From the NCBI RefSeq assembly GCF_007096885.1, contig NZ_VJNO01000026.1:1-64000 (forward strand): a DNA stretch of 64,000 bases. The letters are read 5' to 3'. Below, piece after piece: positions 44,456-52,868 of the stretch; position 1 is the first letter of the stretch, and each line of letters starts with the position of its first letter. The notes under the pieces were generated by a model. That model did no database searches and was not told the DNA's origin. It worked only from the letters and a program-made list of their open reading frames with translations. The stretch comes from Streptomyces sp. 130 (GTDB lineage: Bacteria; Actinomycetota; Actinomycetes; Streptomycetales; Streptomycetaceae). A program made the translations under genes and the position numbers.

Positions 44456-45787
44456 ATGCTCGCCGCCATGCCTCCCCCAGCCCCCCATTTCGCCCAGCCC
44501 GACGACGCCCGTTTCCGGTCGCGCGGCGACGCCTGCCCCGGTGCGCTGCGCCTGCACCGGGCCGACGACGGGGCGTTGGCGCGGGTGCGGGTGCCCGGTG
44601 GTGTGCTCGGCGCGGACCAGGCGGACGGGCTGCGGGAGTTGGCCGGACGGCTGGGCGATGGTGAGCTGCATCTCACTTCGCGCGGCAATGTGCAGCTGCG
44701 CGGTCTGGGTGCGGAGTGCGGGGGCGAACTGGCTTCTCGCATGTACGAAATGGGGCTTTTGCCCTCCGCGCGGCATGAGCGCGTCCGCAATGTGGTGGCC
44801 TCCCCGCTGTCCGGGCTCGACGGGCGCGGCGAGCGGGACGTCCGCCCGTGGCTGTCCGCGCTGGACGCGCTGGTGTGCGCGAGCGCGGAGGCGGCCGGCC
44901 TGTCGGGCCGGTTCCTGTTCGCGCTGGACGACGGGCGCGGCGATGCGGACGCGCTGGGCGCGGATGTGACGCTGCGGGCGCGGGCGGACGGGGACGCGGA
45001 GCTGCGGATCGGGGCGCTGGACGCGGTGGCCCGGATTCCGGGTGACGAGGCGCCGCGTGCCGCGCTGCTGGCGGCGACGGTGTTCCTGTCCATGGCAGCC
45101 GATTCCGGTTCCGGTGCGTGGCGGGTCGCCGAGCTGCCCGGGGGTGCCGGGCCGTTGTTCGACGAGGTGGTACGGCAGCTGGGCGCGGCCGGGCTGCCGG
45201 TCGCCCGGGCGACCGTGCCGGTGCCGGGCGGGGCGCCCCCGGCGCTCGGTGTGGTGACGGGGGCCGGCGGCACGGCCGCGCTGTCCGTCGGGCTGCCGCT
45301 CGGGCGGGCGGACGCGGTGCGGTGGCGGGCGCTGACGGATTTCGCCCGGGACCACGGCGCCGGCGAACTGCGGCTCACCCCGTGGCGCGGAGTCGTCGTG
45401 CCCGGCGTCCGGCGCGAGGAGGCGTCCGAGGCGCTCGACGCGCTGGAGGCGGTGGGCCTCGTCGTCGGGGACCGCTCGCCGTGGTCCGGGACGGGGGCGT
45501 GCATCGGGCGGCCGGGATGCGCGAAGTCCCGTGCGGATGTGCGGGGTGACGCCGCGTCAGCGCTGCCGGACGCCTCGCGTCCGGGCGCCCTGCCCGTCCA
45601 CTGGTCCGGGTGCGAACGGCGCTGCGGGCACCCGCGCGGTGCGTGGGTCGACGTCGTCGCCGGCCCGGACGGCGGCTACCGGGTGTCCGTCGTACGGGAC
45701 GGACGGCCCGGGGCCCCGGCGCGCGTCGCCGGCGACCCCGCCGCGCTGGCCGACGCCGTGGCGGCGGCCCGCAGAACCCGTCCCTGA
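44456..45787 (+). CDS. cobG: Precorrin-3B synthase CobG
   Basis: About 443 residues, related to sulfite/nitrite reductases. The four Fe-S/siroheme-type cysteines are visible in GACIGRPGCAKS and SGCERRCGHP. TSRGNVQLRGL is the conserved N-terminal substrate-arm motif. CobG uses O2 to make precorrin-3B, placing this organism on the aerobic-type route at that step. The start is uncertain: ATG codons at 44447, 44456 and 44468 are in frame and none has a strong ribosome site. It is divergent from cobN across the riboswitch region and is first in the plus-strand run cobG-cobH-cobIJ. Confidence 0.9.
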   Translation: MLAAMPPPAPHFAQPDDARFRSRGDACPGALRLHRADDGALARVRVPGGVLGADQADGLRELAGRLGDGELHLTSRGNVQLRGLGAECGGELASRMYEMGLLPSARHERVRNVVASPLSGLDGRGERDVRPWLSALDALVCASAEAAGLSGRFLFALDDGRGDADALGADVTLRARADGDAELRIGALDAVARIPGDEAPRAALLAATVFLSMAADSGSGAWRVAELPGGAGPLFDEVVRQLGAAGLPVARATVPVPGGAPPALGVVTGAGGTAALSVGLPLGRADAVRWRALTDFARDHGAGELRLTPWRGVVVPGVRREEASEALDALEAVGLVVGDRSPWSGTGACIGRPGCAKSRADVRGDAASALPDASRPGALPVHWSGCERRCGHPRGAWVDVVAGPDGGYRVSVVRDGRPGAPARVAGDPAALADAVAAARRTRP

Positions 45788-45847
45788 ACGGCACACGACA
45801 GCTTTTCCCACCCGAGTTTCCCGCCTGCTGAAGAGAGCGACACCACT

Positions 45848-46474
45848 GTGTACGAGTACGAGAAGGACGGACCGGCCATCTATCGCCAGTCCTTCGCCAC
45901 CATCCGGGCGGAGGCGGACCTCGCCGGGCTGCCCGCGGACGTGAGCCAGGTCGCGGTCCGGATGATCCACGCCTGCGGGATGGTCGACCTCGTACGCGAC
46001 CTCGGCTACACGCCCGGCGCGGTCGCCCGCGCCCGCGCGGCGCTGCGGGCCGGCGCGCCCATCCTCTGCGACGTGGCCATGGTCGCCAGCGGGGTCACCC
46101 GCAAGCGGCTGCCCGCGGACAACGAGGTGGTGTGCACCCTGTCCGACCCGGCGGTGCCCGGGCTCGCGGCGGAGCTGGGCACGACCCGCTCGGCGGCGGC
46201 CCTGGAGCTGTGGCGGGACCGCCTCGACGGGGCGGTCGTGGCCGTCGGGAACGCGCCGACCGCCCTGTTCCGGCTGCTGGAGATGATCGAGGAGGGGGCC
46301 CCGCGCCCCGCCGCCGTCATCGGTGTGCCGGTCGGGTTCGTCGGCGCCGCCGAGTCCAAGGACGCCCTGGCCGCCCACCCGTCGGGGCTCGACCACCTGA
46401 TCGTGCGCGGCCGGCGCGGCGGGAGCGCCATCGCCGCCGCCGCGCTCAACGCCATCGCCAGCGAGGAAGAATGA
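45848..46474 (+). CDS. cobH: Precorrin-8X methylmutase CobH
   Basis: 208 residues from a GTG at 45848. It moves the C11 methyl group to C12, giving hydrogenobyrinate. The family start YEKDGPAIYRQSFATIRAEADL, the catalytic His in IHACGM, the block ILCDVAMVASGVTR and VIGVPVGFVGAAESK are all seen. The length is typical. Its stop overlaps the ATG of cobIJ (ATGA). It lies 60 bp after cobG. Confidence 0.96.
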   Translation: MYEYEKDGPAIYRQSFATIRAEADLAGLPADVSQVAVRMIHACGMVDLVRDLGYTPGAVARARAALRAGAPILCDVAMVASGVTRKRLPADNEVVCTLSDPAVPGLAAELGTTRSAAALELWRDRLDGAVVAVGNAPTALFRLLEMIEEGAPRPAAVIGVPVGFVGAAESKDALAAHPSGLDHLIVRGRRGGSAIAAAALNAIASEEE

Positions 46475-48003
46475 CCGTGAGCCAGCAGACGACGGGCCGG
46501 CCGGGCGAGCGGCGGACGGGCCGGCTCTACGGGGTCGGGCTCGGCCCCGGCGACCCGGCGCTGATGACCCTGCGCGCGGTGGAGGCCATCGCCGAGGCGG
46601 ACGTCGTCGCCTACCACAGCGCCCGGCACGGCCGGTCCATCGCCCGGTCCATCGCGGCGGAGCACCTGCGCGCCGACCACATCGAGGAGGCCCTGGTCTA
46701 TCCGGTCACCACGGAGACCACGGACCACCCGGGCGGCTACCGGGGCGCGATGGAGGACTTCTACACCGAGGCGGCGGCCCGGCTCGCGGACCACCTGGAC
46801 GCGGGGCGCACGGTCGCCGTGCTCGCCGAGGGCGACCCGATGTTCTACGGCTCGTACATGCACATGCACAAGCGGCTGGCCGACCGCTACCCGGCCGAGG
46901 TGATCCCCGGGGTGACCTCGGTCAGCGCCGCCGCCGCGCGGCTCGGGACCCCGCTCGCGGAGGGCGAGGAGGTCCTGACGATCCTGCCGGGCACCCTGCC
47001 CGAGGAGGAGCTGACCGCCCGGCTGGCCGCGACCGACGCCGCCGTCGTGATGAAGCTCGGCCGGACGTTCCCCGCCGTGCGCCGCGCGTTCGAGGCGTCG
47101 GGCCGGCTGCCCGAGGCCCGCTATGTGGAACGCGCCACGATGGCCGGGGAGCGGCTGGGCGTGCTCGCGGACACGGACGCGGACTCGGTGCCGTACTTCG
47201 CGGTCGCCGTGCTGCCGAGCCGGATCGACGCCCGCCCGGAGCGCTCCCCGGGCGACGGTGAGGTGGCGGTCGTCGGCACCGGCCCGGCCGGGCCGCTGTG
47301 GCTGACGCCCGAGACGCGCGGGGCGCTGGCCGAGGCGGACGACCTGGTCGGCTACACGACCTATCTGGCCCGGGTGCCGGTCCGGCCCGGGCAGGTCCGG
47401 CACGGCTCGGACAACAAGGTGGAGTCGGAGCGGGCGGAGTTCGCGCTCGACCTGGCCCGGCGCGGGCGGCGGGTCGCCGTGGTGTCCGGCGGCGACCCGG
47501 GGGTCTTCGCGATGGCGACGGCGGTCCTCGAAGTCGCGTCGCGCGAGGAGTACGCGGAGGTGCCGGTGCGGGTGCTGCCGGGGGTGACGGCGGCGAACGC
47601 GGCGGCGGCCCGGGCGGGTGCGCCGCTGGGCCACGACTACGCGGCGATCTCGCTGTCGGACCGGCTCAAGCCGTGGGAGGTCATCGCGCGCCGGCTGTCC
47701 GCCGCCGCCTCGGCGGACCTGGTGCTCGCGCTGTACAACCCCGGTTCGCGGAGCCGGACCTGGCAGGTCGGGAAGGCGCGGGACCTGCTCCTCGAACACC
47801 GCTCCCCCGACACGCCGGTGGTCCTCGGCCGGGACGTCGGCGGGCCGGGCGAGAGCGTACGGACGGTGCGCCTCGGCGACCTCGATCCGGCCGAGGTGGA
47901 CATGCGCACGATCCTGATCGTCGGGTCCTCGCAGACCCGGTGGGGGCGGCGGGGCGACGGCACGCAGATCGTGTGGACGCCGCGCCGCTACCCGGAGAGC
48001 TGA
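46471..48003 (+). CDS. cobIJ: Fused precorrin-2 C20-methyltransferase / precorrin-3B C17-methyltransferase CobIJ
   Basis: 510 residues made of two SAM-dependent tetrapyrrole methylases. The N-terminal half (CobI) begins LYGVGLGPGDPALMTLRAVE and has LAEGDPMFYGSY. The C-terminal half (CobJ) begins VAVVGTGPAGPLWLTPE and has VVSGGDPGVFAMA and LSDRLKPWEVI. The fusion is common in actinobacteria. The ATG overlaps the cobH stop. At its 3' end it overlaps the convergent cobK by 16 bp. Confidence 0.96.
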   Translation: MTVSQQTTGRPGERRTGRLYGVGLGPGDPALMTLRAVEAIAEADVVAYHSARHGRSIARSIAAEHLRADHIEEALVYPVTTETTDHPGGYRGAMEDFYTEAAARLADHLDAGRTVAVLAEGDPMFYGSYMHMHKRLADRYPAEVIPGVTSVSAAAARLGTPLAEGEEVLTILPGTLPEEELTARLAATDAAVVMKLGRTFPAVRRAFEASGRLPEARYVERATMAGERLGVLADTDADSVPYFAVAVLPSRIDARPERSPGDGEVAVVGTGPAGPLWLTPETRGALAEADDLVGYTTYLARVPVRPGQVRHGSDNKVESERAEFALDLARRGRRVAVVSGGDPGVFAMATAVLEVASREEYAEVPVRVLPGVTAANAAAARAGAPLGHDYAAISLSDRLKPWEVIARRLSAAASADLVLALYNPGSRSRTWQVGKARDLLLEHRSPDTPVVLGRDVGGPGESVRTVRLGDLDPAEVDMRTILIVGSSQTRWGRRGDGTQIVWTPRRYPES

Positions 48004-48746
48004 TCCGTCAGCCAGGCCAGGGCGGCTTCCGGGGAGCCGGCCACCGCGCCTCCCTCGGGGACCGGTGGCCGGCGGACCACGACCACGGGGATGCCGGCCT
48101 CGCGGGCGGCGGTCAGCTTGGGGGCCGTCGCGGCGCCGCCGCTGTCCTTGGTGACGAGGACGTCGATCCGGTGGCGGCGGATCAGCTCGCGCTCGCCCTC
48201 CAGGGTGAAGGGGCCCCGGTCGAGCAGGACCTCCATCCGGGCCGGGTGCGGCGGCTGCGGGGCGTCCACGGACCGCGCCAGGAACCACAGGTCGTCCAGG
48301 TCCGCGAAGGCGGCGAGCCCCATGCGGCCCGTGGTGAGGAAGACGCGCCGCCCCAGCGCGGGCAGCGCCCCGGCCGCCTCGGCCAGGGAGCCGGCCGGGT
48401 GCCAGTCGTCACCGGCACCGGGCACCCAGCCGGGCCGGCGCAGCATGAGCAGGGGAACATGGGCCGCGGCGGCTGCGGCGGCCGCGTTGAAGGTGATCGT
48501 CCCGGCGAAAGGATGGGTGGCGTCGATGAGCGCGCGCACCCGGTGCGAGCGGAGCCAGTCCGCCAGCCCGTCGGCTCCGCCGAAGCCGCCGACCCGGACC
48601 TCTCCGGGCGGCGGCTTCGGCCGGGCCACCCGGCCCGCGAGGGAGCTGGTGACCCTGCTTCCGGCGGGCAGCTGGGCCACCAGCAGCTCGGCGAGACGGC
48701 GGGCCTCCGTCGTCCCGCCCAGAATCAGTACGTGCACGGGGACCAT
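47988..48746 (-). CDS. cobK: Precorrin-6A reductase CobK
   Basis: 252 residues. The NADPH-binding start is HVLILGGTTEARRLAELL, with conserved ALIDATHPFAGTITFNA, FLTTGRMGLAAF and VTKDSGGAATAPKLTAARE. It is transcribed opposite to its neighbours: its 3' end overlaps cobIJ by 16 bp, and its ATG is only 2 bp from the cbiD ATG. A GTG at 48737 is an alternative start. No clear ribosome site precedes the ATG. Any cobK promoter must lie within cbiD. Confidence 0.95.
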   Translation of the reverse strand: MVPVHVLILGGTTEARRLAELLVAQLPAGSRVTSSLAGRVARPKPPPGEVRVGGFGGADGLADWLRSHRVRALIDATHPFAGTITFNAAAAAAAAHVPLLMLRRPGWVPGAGDDWHPAGSLAEAAGALPALGRRVFLTTGRMGLAAFADLDDLWFLARSVDAPQPPHPARMEVLLDRGPFTLEGERELIRRHRIDVLVTKDSGGAATAPKLTAAREAGIPVVVVRRPPVPEGGAVAGSPEAALAWLTDQLSG

Positions 48747-48748
48747 CC

Positions 48749-49864
48749 ATGAGTGAGGCGAAAGGCGGGCGCGGCGCCCAACTCAAGCACACCGGTCTGC
48801 GGCCCGGCTGGACGACCGGTGCCTGCGCGACGGCCGCCGCGACGGCCGCGTACACGGCGCTGCTGAGCGGGGACTTCCCGGACCCGGTGACGATCACGCT
48901 GCCCCGGGGCCAGACCCCGGCGTTCGCGCTGGCCGTGGAGGAGCTGGGCGACGGGCGGGCGACGGCGGGCGTGGTCAAGGACGCGGGCGACGACCCCGAC
49001 GTGACGCACGGCGCCCTGGTGCGGGTGAGCGTGCGGGCGCTGCCGCCGGGCTCGGGCGTGGTGTTCCGGGCCGGGCCCGGGGTGGGCACGGTGACGCTGC
49101 CGGGGCTGCCGCTGGACGTCGGCGAACCGGCGGTGAACCCGGTGCCGCGTCAGATGATCCGGGACCACCTCGCGCGGGTCGCTGCGGCGCACGGCGGGTC
49201 CGGGGACGTCGAGGTGACGATCGGCGTGGACCACGGCGAGGAGATCGCCCGCTCCACCTGGAACCCGCGCCTGGGCATCCTGGGCGGCCTGTCGATCCTC
49301 GGCACGACCGGGGTCGTGGTGCCGTACTCCTGCTCGGCGTGGATCGACTCGATCCGCCGGGGCGTGGACGTGGCGCGCGCGGCGGGGCACACCCATGTCG
49401 CCGGGTGCACGGGCTCCACCTCGGAGAGGACGGTGGTCGCCGAGTACGGGCTGCCGGAGATCGCGCTGCTGGACATGGGGGACTTCGCGGGCGCGGTCCT
49501 CAAATACGTGCGCCGCCACCCGGTGGACCGGCTCACCGTGTGCGGCGGGTTCGCCAAGCTGTCGAAGCTCGCCGCCGGCCATCTGGACCTCCACTCGGGG
49601 CGCTCCCAGGTCGACAGGGCGTACCTGGCGGAGCTGGCCCGGCGCGGCGGTGCCGGCGAGGCCCTGGCCGCCGAGATCGCCGTCGCCAACACCGGTCTGG
49701 CCGCGCTGCGGTTGTGCCAGGCGGGCGGGGTGCCGCTGGGCGATCTGGTGGCCGTTGCCGCGCGGGACCAGGCGCTGTCGGTGCTGCGGGGCGCGCCGGT
49801 GGCGGTGGACGTGATCTGCATCGACCGGGCGGGGACCGTGGTCGGGCGCAGCCCCGTACGCTGA
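48749..49864 (+). CDS. cbiD: Cobalt-precorrin-5B C1-methyltransferase CbiD
   Basis: 371 residues. The family N-terminus LRPGWTTGACATAAATAA, the central PVPRQMIRDHL, ILGTTGVVVPYSC, and VCGGFAKLSKLAAGHLDLHS are present. CbiD is the anaerobic-pathway enzyme that replaces CobF; pairing it with CobG is usual in Streptomyces. The start sits 2 bp from the divergent cobK start, so its promoter or ribosome site lies inside cobK. The stop is 20 bp from the convergent cobM. Confidence 0.95.
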   Translation: MSEAKGGRGAQLKHTGLRPGWTTGACATAAATAAYTALLSGDFPDPVTITLPRGQTPAFALAVEELGDGRATAGVVKDAGDDPDVTHGALVRVSVRALPPGSGVVFRAGPGVGTVTLPGLPLDVGEPAVNPVPRQMIRDHLARVAAAHGGSGDVEVTIGVDHGEEIARSTWNPRLGILGGLSILGTTGVVVPYSCSAWIDSIRRGVDVARAAGHTHVAGCTGSTSERTVVAEYGLPEIALLDMGDFAGAVLKYVRRHPVDRLTVCGGFAKLSKLAAGHLDLHSGRSQVDRAYLAELARRGGAGEALAAEIAVANTGLAALRLCQAGGVPLGDLVAVAARDQALSVLRGAPVAVDVICIDRAGTVVGRSPVR

Positions 49865-49884
49865 CCCGCCCGGGCGGGCCGCGG

Positions 49885-50634
49885 TCAGCAGGTGTGGCGG
49901 TCGCGGGCGGGCGAGTAGAGGTGGCTGTCGTGGAACTGCTCGGCGCCCAGGGTGCGGCCGACCATGATCACGGCGGTGCGGATGACTCCCTGGGCCTTCA
50001 CCTGTGCGGCGATGTCGTCCAGGGTGCCGCGCAGGACGAGTTCGTCGGGGCGTGAGGCCATCGCGACGACGGCGGCCGGGCAGTCCGCCCCGTAGTGCGG
50101 CAGCAGCTCCTCGACGACGCGTTCCACGTAGCGGGCCGCGAGGTGCAGGACGATCAGCGCGCCGCTGCGGCCGAGGGTGGCCAGGTCCTCGCCCTCCGGC
50201 ATGGCGGTGGCCCGCTGGGCGATCCGGGTCAGGATGACGGTCTGGCCGACGGTCGGCACGGTCAGCTCGCGCTTGAGGGCCGCCGCGGCGGCGGCGAACG
50301 CGGGCACGCCCGGGACCACCTCGTACGGCACGCCGGCCTCGTCCAGGCGCCGCATCTGCTCGTTGACCGCGCTGAACACCGAGGGGTCGCCGGAGTGCAG
50401 CCGCGCCACGTCGTGGCCGGCCCGGTGCGCGGCGACGAGTTCGGCGGTGATGGCGTCGATGTCGAGCTGCGCGGTGTCCACCAGGCGGGCGTCGTCCGGG
50501 CACTCGGCCAGGAGTTCGCGGGGCACCAGGCTGCCCGCGTACAGGCACACCCGGCAGGCGGCGAGCGTGCGCGCGCCGCGCACCGTGATCAGGTCGGCGG
50601 CGCCGGGGCCCGCGCCGATGAAGTACACGGTCAT
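49885..50634 (-). CDS. cobM: Precorrin-4 C11-methyltransferase CobM
   Basis: 249 residues from an ATG at 50634 (MTVYFIGAGPGAADLITVRGAR). This is a SAM-dependent tetrapyrrole methylase with ARLHSGDPSVFSAVNEQM, VVPGVPAFAAAAAALKRELTVP and ALIVLHLAA. It methylates precorrin-4 at C11. The ATG overlaps the stop of cobL (ATGA), so the two are coupled. An in-frame upstream ATG exists but lies within cobL. Confidence 0.95.
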   Translation of the reverse strand: MTVYFIGAGPGAADLITVRGARTLAACRVCLYAGSLVPRELLAECPDDARLVDTAQLDIDAITAELVAAHRAGHDVARLHSGDPSVFSAVNEQMRRLDEAGVPYEVVPGVPAFAAAAAALKRELTVPTVGQTVILTRIAQRATAMPEGEDLATLGRSGALIVLHLAARYVERVVEELLPHYGADCPAAVVAMASRPDELVLRGTLDDIAAQVKAQGVIRTAVIMVGRTLGAEQFHDSHLYSPARDRHTC

Positions 50635-51905
50635 CTGTCGTCTCCTGAGGGTTGTGCGGGGGCCGTTGCGGGGTCCGTGGGCTTGCGTACGGACCACTGG
50701 GTGACGGGCATGGCCTGGCGCCAGCCGGTGAACGTGCCGACGGGCACGGCGTGCGACACGGCGAGGCGGACCAGCTCACCGCCGTGCGCCTTGTGCCGGG
50801 CCGCGAGCAGCGCCTCGGACTCCAGGGTGACCGTGTTGGCGACCAGCCGGCCGCCGGGCGGGAGCGCGGCGAGGCAGGTGTCGAGGAGGCCGGGGGCGGT
50901 GAGGCCGCCGCCGATGAACACGGCGTCCGGAGCGGGCAGTTTGGCCAGGACGCCGGGCGCGCGGCCGGTGACGACGCGGAGGCCGGGCACGCCGAGCCGG
51001 TCGGCGTTGGCCGCGATGCGCGCCGCGCGGACGGGGTCGCGTTCGACGGTGACGGCCCGGCAGGACGGGTGGACGCGCATCCACTCGATCGCGACGGAGC
51101 CGGAGCCGCCGCCGATGTCCCAGAGGAGTTCGCCGGGGGCGGGGGCGAGCACGCCGAGCGTGACGGCCCGGACGTGACGCTTCGTCAGCTGCCCGTCGTG
51201 GTCGTACGCCTCGTCCGGCAGGCCCGGTACGGCGCCGAGGCGCAGCGCCCCCGGGGCGGCCCGGCACTCGACGGCGACGACGTTGAGCGGGTCCCCTGCG
51301 GGGTGGTCCCAGGTGTCCGCCGTGCCCTCGGCGCACGCCTCGTCCTCGCCGCCGAGCTGTTCCAGGACCCGCATGCGGCTGGGGCCGAAGCCGTGGTCGC
51401 GCAGCAGTGCGGCGACGGTGGCCGGGGTGGTGGCGTCGGCGCTGAGGACGAGGAGCCGGCGTCCGTCGTGCAGGGCGGCGGCCAGCCGGGCGGCGGGGCG
51501 GCCGACGAGGGTGACGACCTCGGTGTCCTCCACCGGCCAGCCGATCCGGGCGCAGGCGTAGGAGACGGAGGAGGGGTGCGGCAGGACGTGCGGCCGTCCG
51601 GCGCCCAGGACTTCGGTGAGGGCCCGGCCGATCCCGTAGAACATGGGGTCGCCGCTGGCGAGGACGGCGATGCGGCGGCCCGCGTGCGCGGCGAGCAGAC
51701 CGGGGACGGCGGGGCGCAGGGGTGAGGGCCAGGGCACGCGGGTGCCCGCGCACTCGGGTGGCAGGAGGCCGAGTTGCCGGTCGGCGCCGATGAGGACCTG
51801 GGCGTCCGTCAGTGCCGCACGCGCCGGTCCGGTGAGCCCGGCCCAGCCGTCGGCGCCGATCCCGACCACGGTGACTGCGGGCGGACGGGGGTGCTCGGGG
51901 GTCAC
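50631..51905 (-). CDS. cobL: Precorrin-6B C5,15-methyltransferase (decarboxylating) CobL
   Basis: 424 residues from a GTG at 51905. It has two parts. The N-terminal CbiE-like tetrapyrrole methylase (VTVVGIGADGWAGL, LASGDPMFYGIGRAL) is followed by the C-terminal CbiT-like Rossmann methyltransferase (LLWDIGGGSGSVAIEWMR, AVFIGGGLTAPGLLD). It methylates C5 and C15 and decarboxylates the C12 acetate chain. It is first in the cobL-cobM unit and divergent from modA (165 bp apart). No riboswitch was found in its leader. Confidence 0.95.
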   Translation of the reverse strand: MTPEHPRPPAVTVVGIGADGWAGLTGPARAALTDAQVLIGADRQLGLLPPECAGTRVPWPSPLRPAVPGLLAAHAGRRIAVLASGDPMFYGIGRALTEVLGAGRPHVLPHPSSVSYACARIGWPVEDTEVVTLVGRPAARLAAALHDGRRLLVLSADATTPATVAALLRDHGFGPSRMRVLEQLGGEDEACAEGTADTWDHPAGDPLNVVAVECRAAPGALRLGAVPGLPDEAYDHDGQLTKRHVRAVTLGVLAPAPGELLWDIGGGSGSVAIEWMRVHPSCRAVTVERDPVRAARIAANADRLGVPGLRVVTGRAPGVLAKLPAPDAVFIGGGLTAPGLLDTCLAALPPGGRLVANTVTLESEALLAARHKAHGGELVRLAVSHAVPVGTFTGWRQAMPVTQWSVRKPTDPATAPAQPSGDDR

Positions 51906-52009
51906 GGACGGTACCTCGGGTCTCGGGGGCTTGCGCGCACCCGCACTCTACTGGCCGGTCACGGGCGGCCCGGAGGCGGCTGGGAGCTTCCTCCAGGCGG
52001 AGCCGCACC

Positions 52010-52070
52010 TGCCATGTGTTTTCCGATGGAAAGCTGTAAATGCCATGTGATCACCCCTACGCTTTGGCAC
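52010..52070 (+). promoter_or_regulatory. modA promoter region: direct repeats, palindrome and possible leaderless start
   Basis: TGCCATGTG occurs twice (52010-52018 and 52041-52049), flanking a perfect palindrome TTTCC-GAT-GGAAA (52020-52032). TGTAAA (52035-52040), a 17-bp spacer and TACGCT (52058-52063) form a candidate promoter. Its transcription start would fall at about 52070, right at the modA ATG (52071), suggesting a leaderless mRNA. The repeats are candidate binding sites for a molybdate- or nitrogen-responsive regulator; the regulator is not identified. Confidence 0.4.
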
Positions 52071-52850
52071 ATGCTGTTCTCCATGACTCCTGCTTCCACT
52101 CAGCGGCGCGCCGCCGCCGCCCTCGTCGTCGTGGGCCTGCTCACCCCCCTCACCGCGTGCGGCGGCGACGGCACCGAAGACACGAGCACCCGCCTCACCG
52201 TCCTTGCCGCGTCCTCGCTCACCGATGTGTTCGAGGAGGCGGGCGCGGCGTACGAGAAGGAGCACCCGGGCACCGAGGTGACGTTCTCCTTCGCCGGGTC
52301 GCAGGAGCTGGCCGCGCAGGTCGGGCAGGGTGCCCCCGCCGACGCGCTGGTCACGGCCGACACGAAGACGATGGACGGGCTGAAGTCGGACACCGGCACA
52401 CCGGTCGTCATCGCGAAGAACCGTCTCGTCATCGCCACCGGCAAGGGCAACCCGGAGAAGGTCGAGAGCCTCGAGGACCTCGCGGACAAGCGGCTGAAGG
52501 TGGTCCTCGCCGCGCCCGAGGTGCCGGTGGGGCGGTACAGCAGGCAGATCCTGGACGCGCAGAGGATCACCGTGAAACCGGTCTCGCAGGAGCCCAACGT
52601 GCGCGCGGTGCTCAGCAAGGTCGAGCTGGGCGAGGCGGACGCCGGGCTGGTCTACCGCACCGATGTCGCCTCGGCCGCGGGCAAGGTCGGCTCGGTCGAC
52701 ATCCCGGACGAGCAGAACGCCGTCGCCTCGTACCCGGCGGCGACCCTGAGGACCAGCGAGCACGCCGCGGCGGCCGAGGCGTTCGTAAAGTGGCTGTCCT
52801 CGCCCGAGGCACAAAAGATCCTGACCGGTGCGGGCTTCCAGCAGCCGTAG
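52071..52850 (+). CDS. modA: Molybdate ABC transporter substrate-binding lipoprotein ModA
   Basis: 259 residues. The signal peptide ends in a lipobox, LTPLTACGG, so the mature protein starts at the lipid-modified Cys. The type II periplasmic-binding fold is recognised by LTVLAASSLTDVFEEAG at the start, VTFSFAGSQELAAQVGQGAPADAL, and AVLSKVELGEADAGLVYRTDV. These are oxyanion-binding segments of ModA/WtpA proteins. The alternative ATG at 52083 is also possible. It is followed at 18 bp by the fused permease-ATPase. Tungstate binding cannot be excluded. Confidence 0.93.
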   Translation: MLFSMTPASTQRRAAAALVVVGLLTPLTACGGDGTEDTSTRLTVLAASSLTDVFEEAGAAYEKEHPGTEVTFSFAGSQELAAQVGQGAPADALVTADTKTMDGLKSDTGTPVVIAKNRLVIATGKGNPEKVESLEDLADKRLKVVLAAPEVPVGRYSRQILDAQRITVKPVSQEPNVRAVLSKVELGEADAGLVYRTDVASAAGKVGSVDIPDEQNAVASYPAATLRTSEHAAAAEAFVKWLSSPEAQKILTGAGFQQP

Positions 52851-52868
52851 CGTGGACAAGGAACGCCG

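Noticed and set aside
51906..52070. A second cobalamin riboswitch in the cobL leader
   Set aside because: A GGAGGAAGC-like string is present on the minus strand, but the CCCGCCACTGT core and the B12 box are absent.
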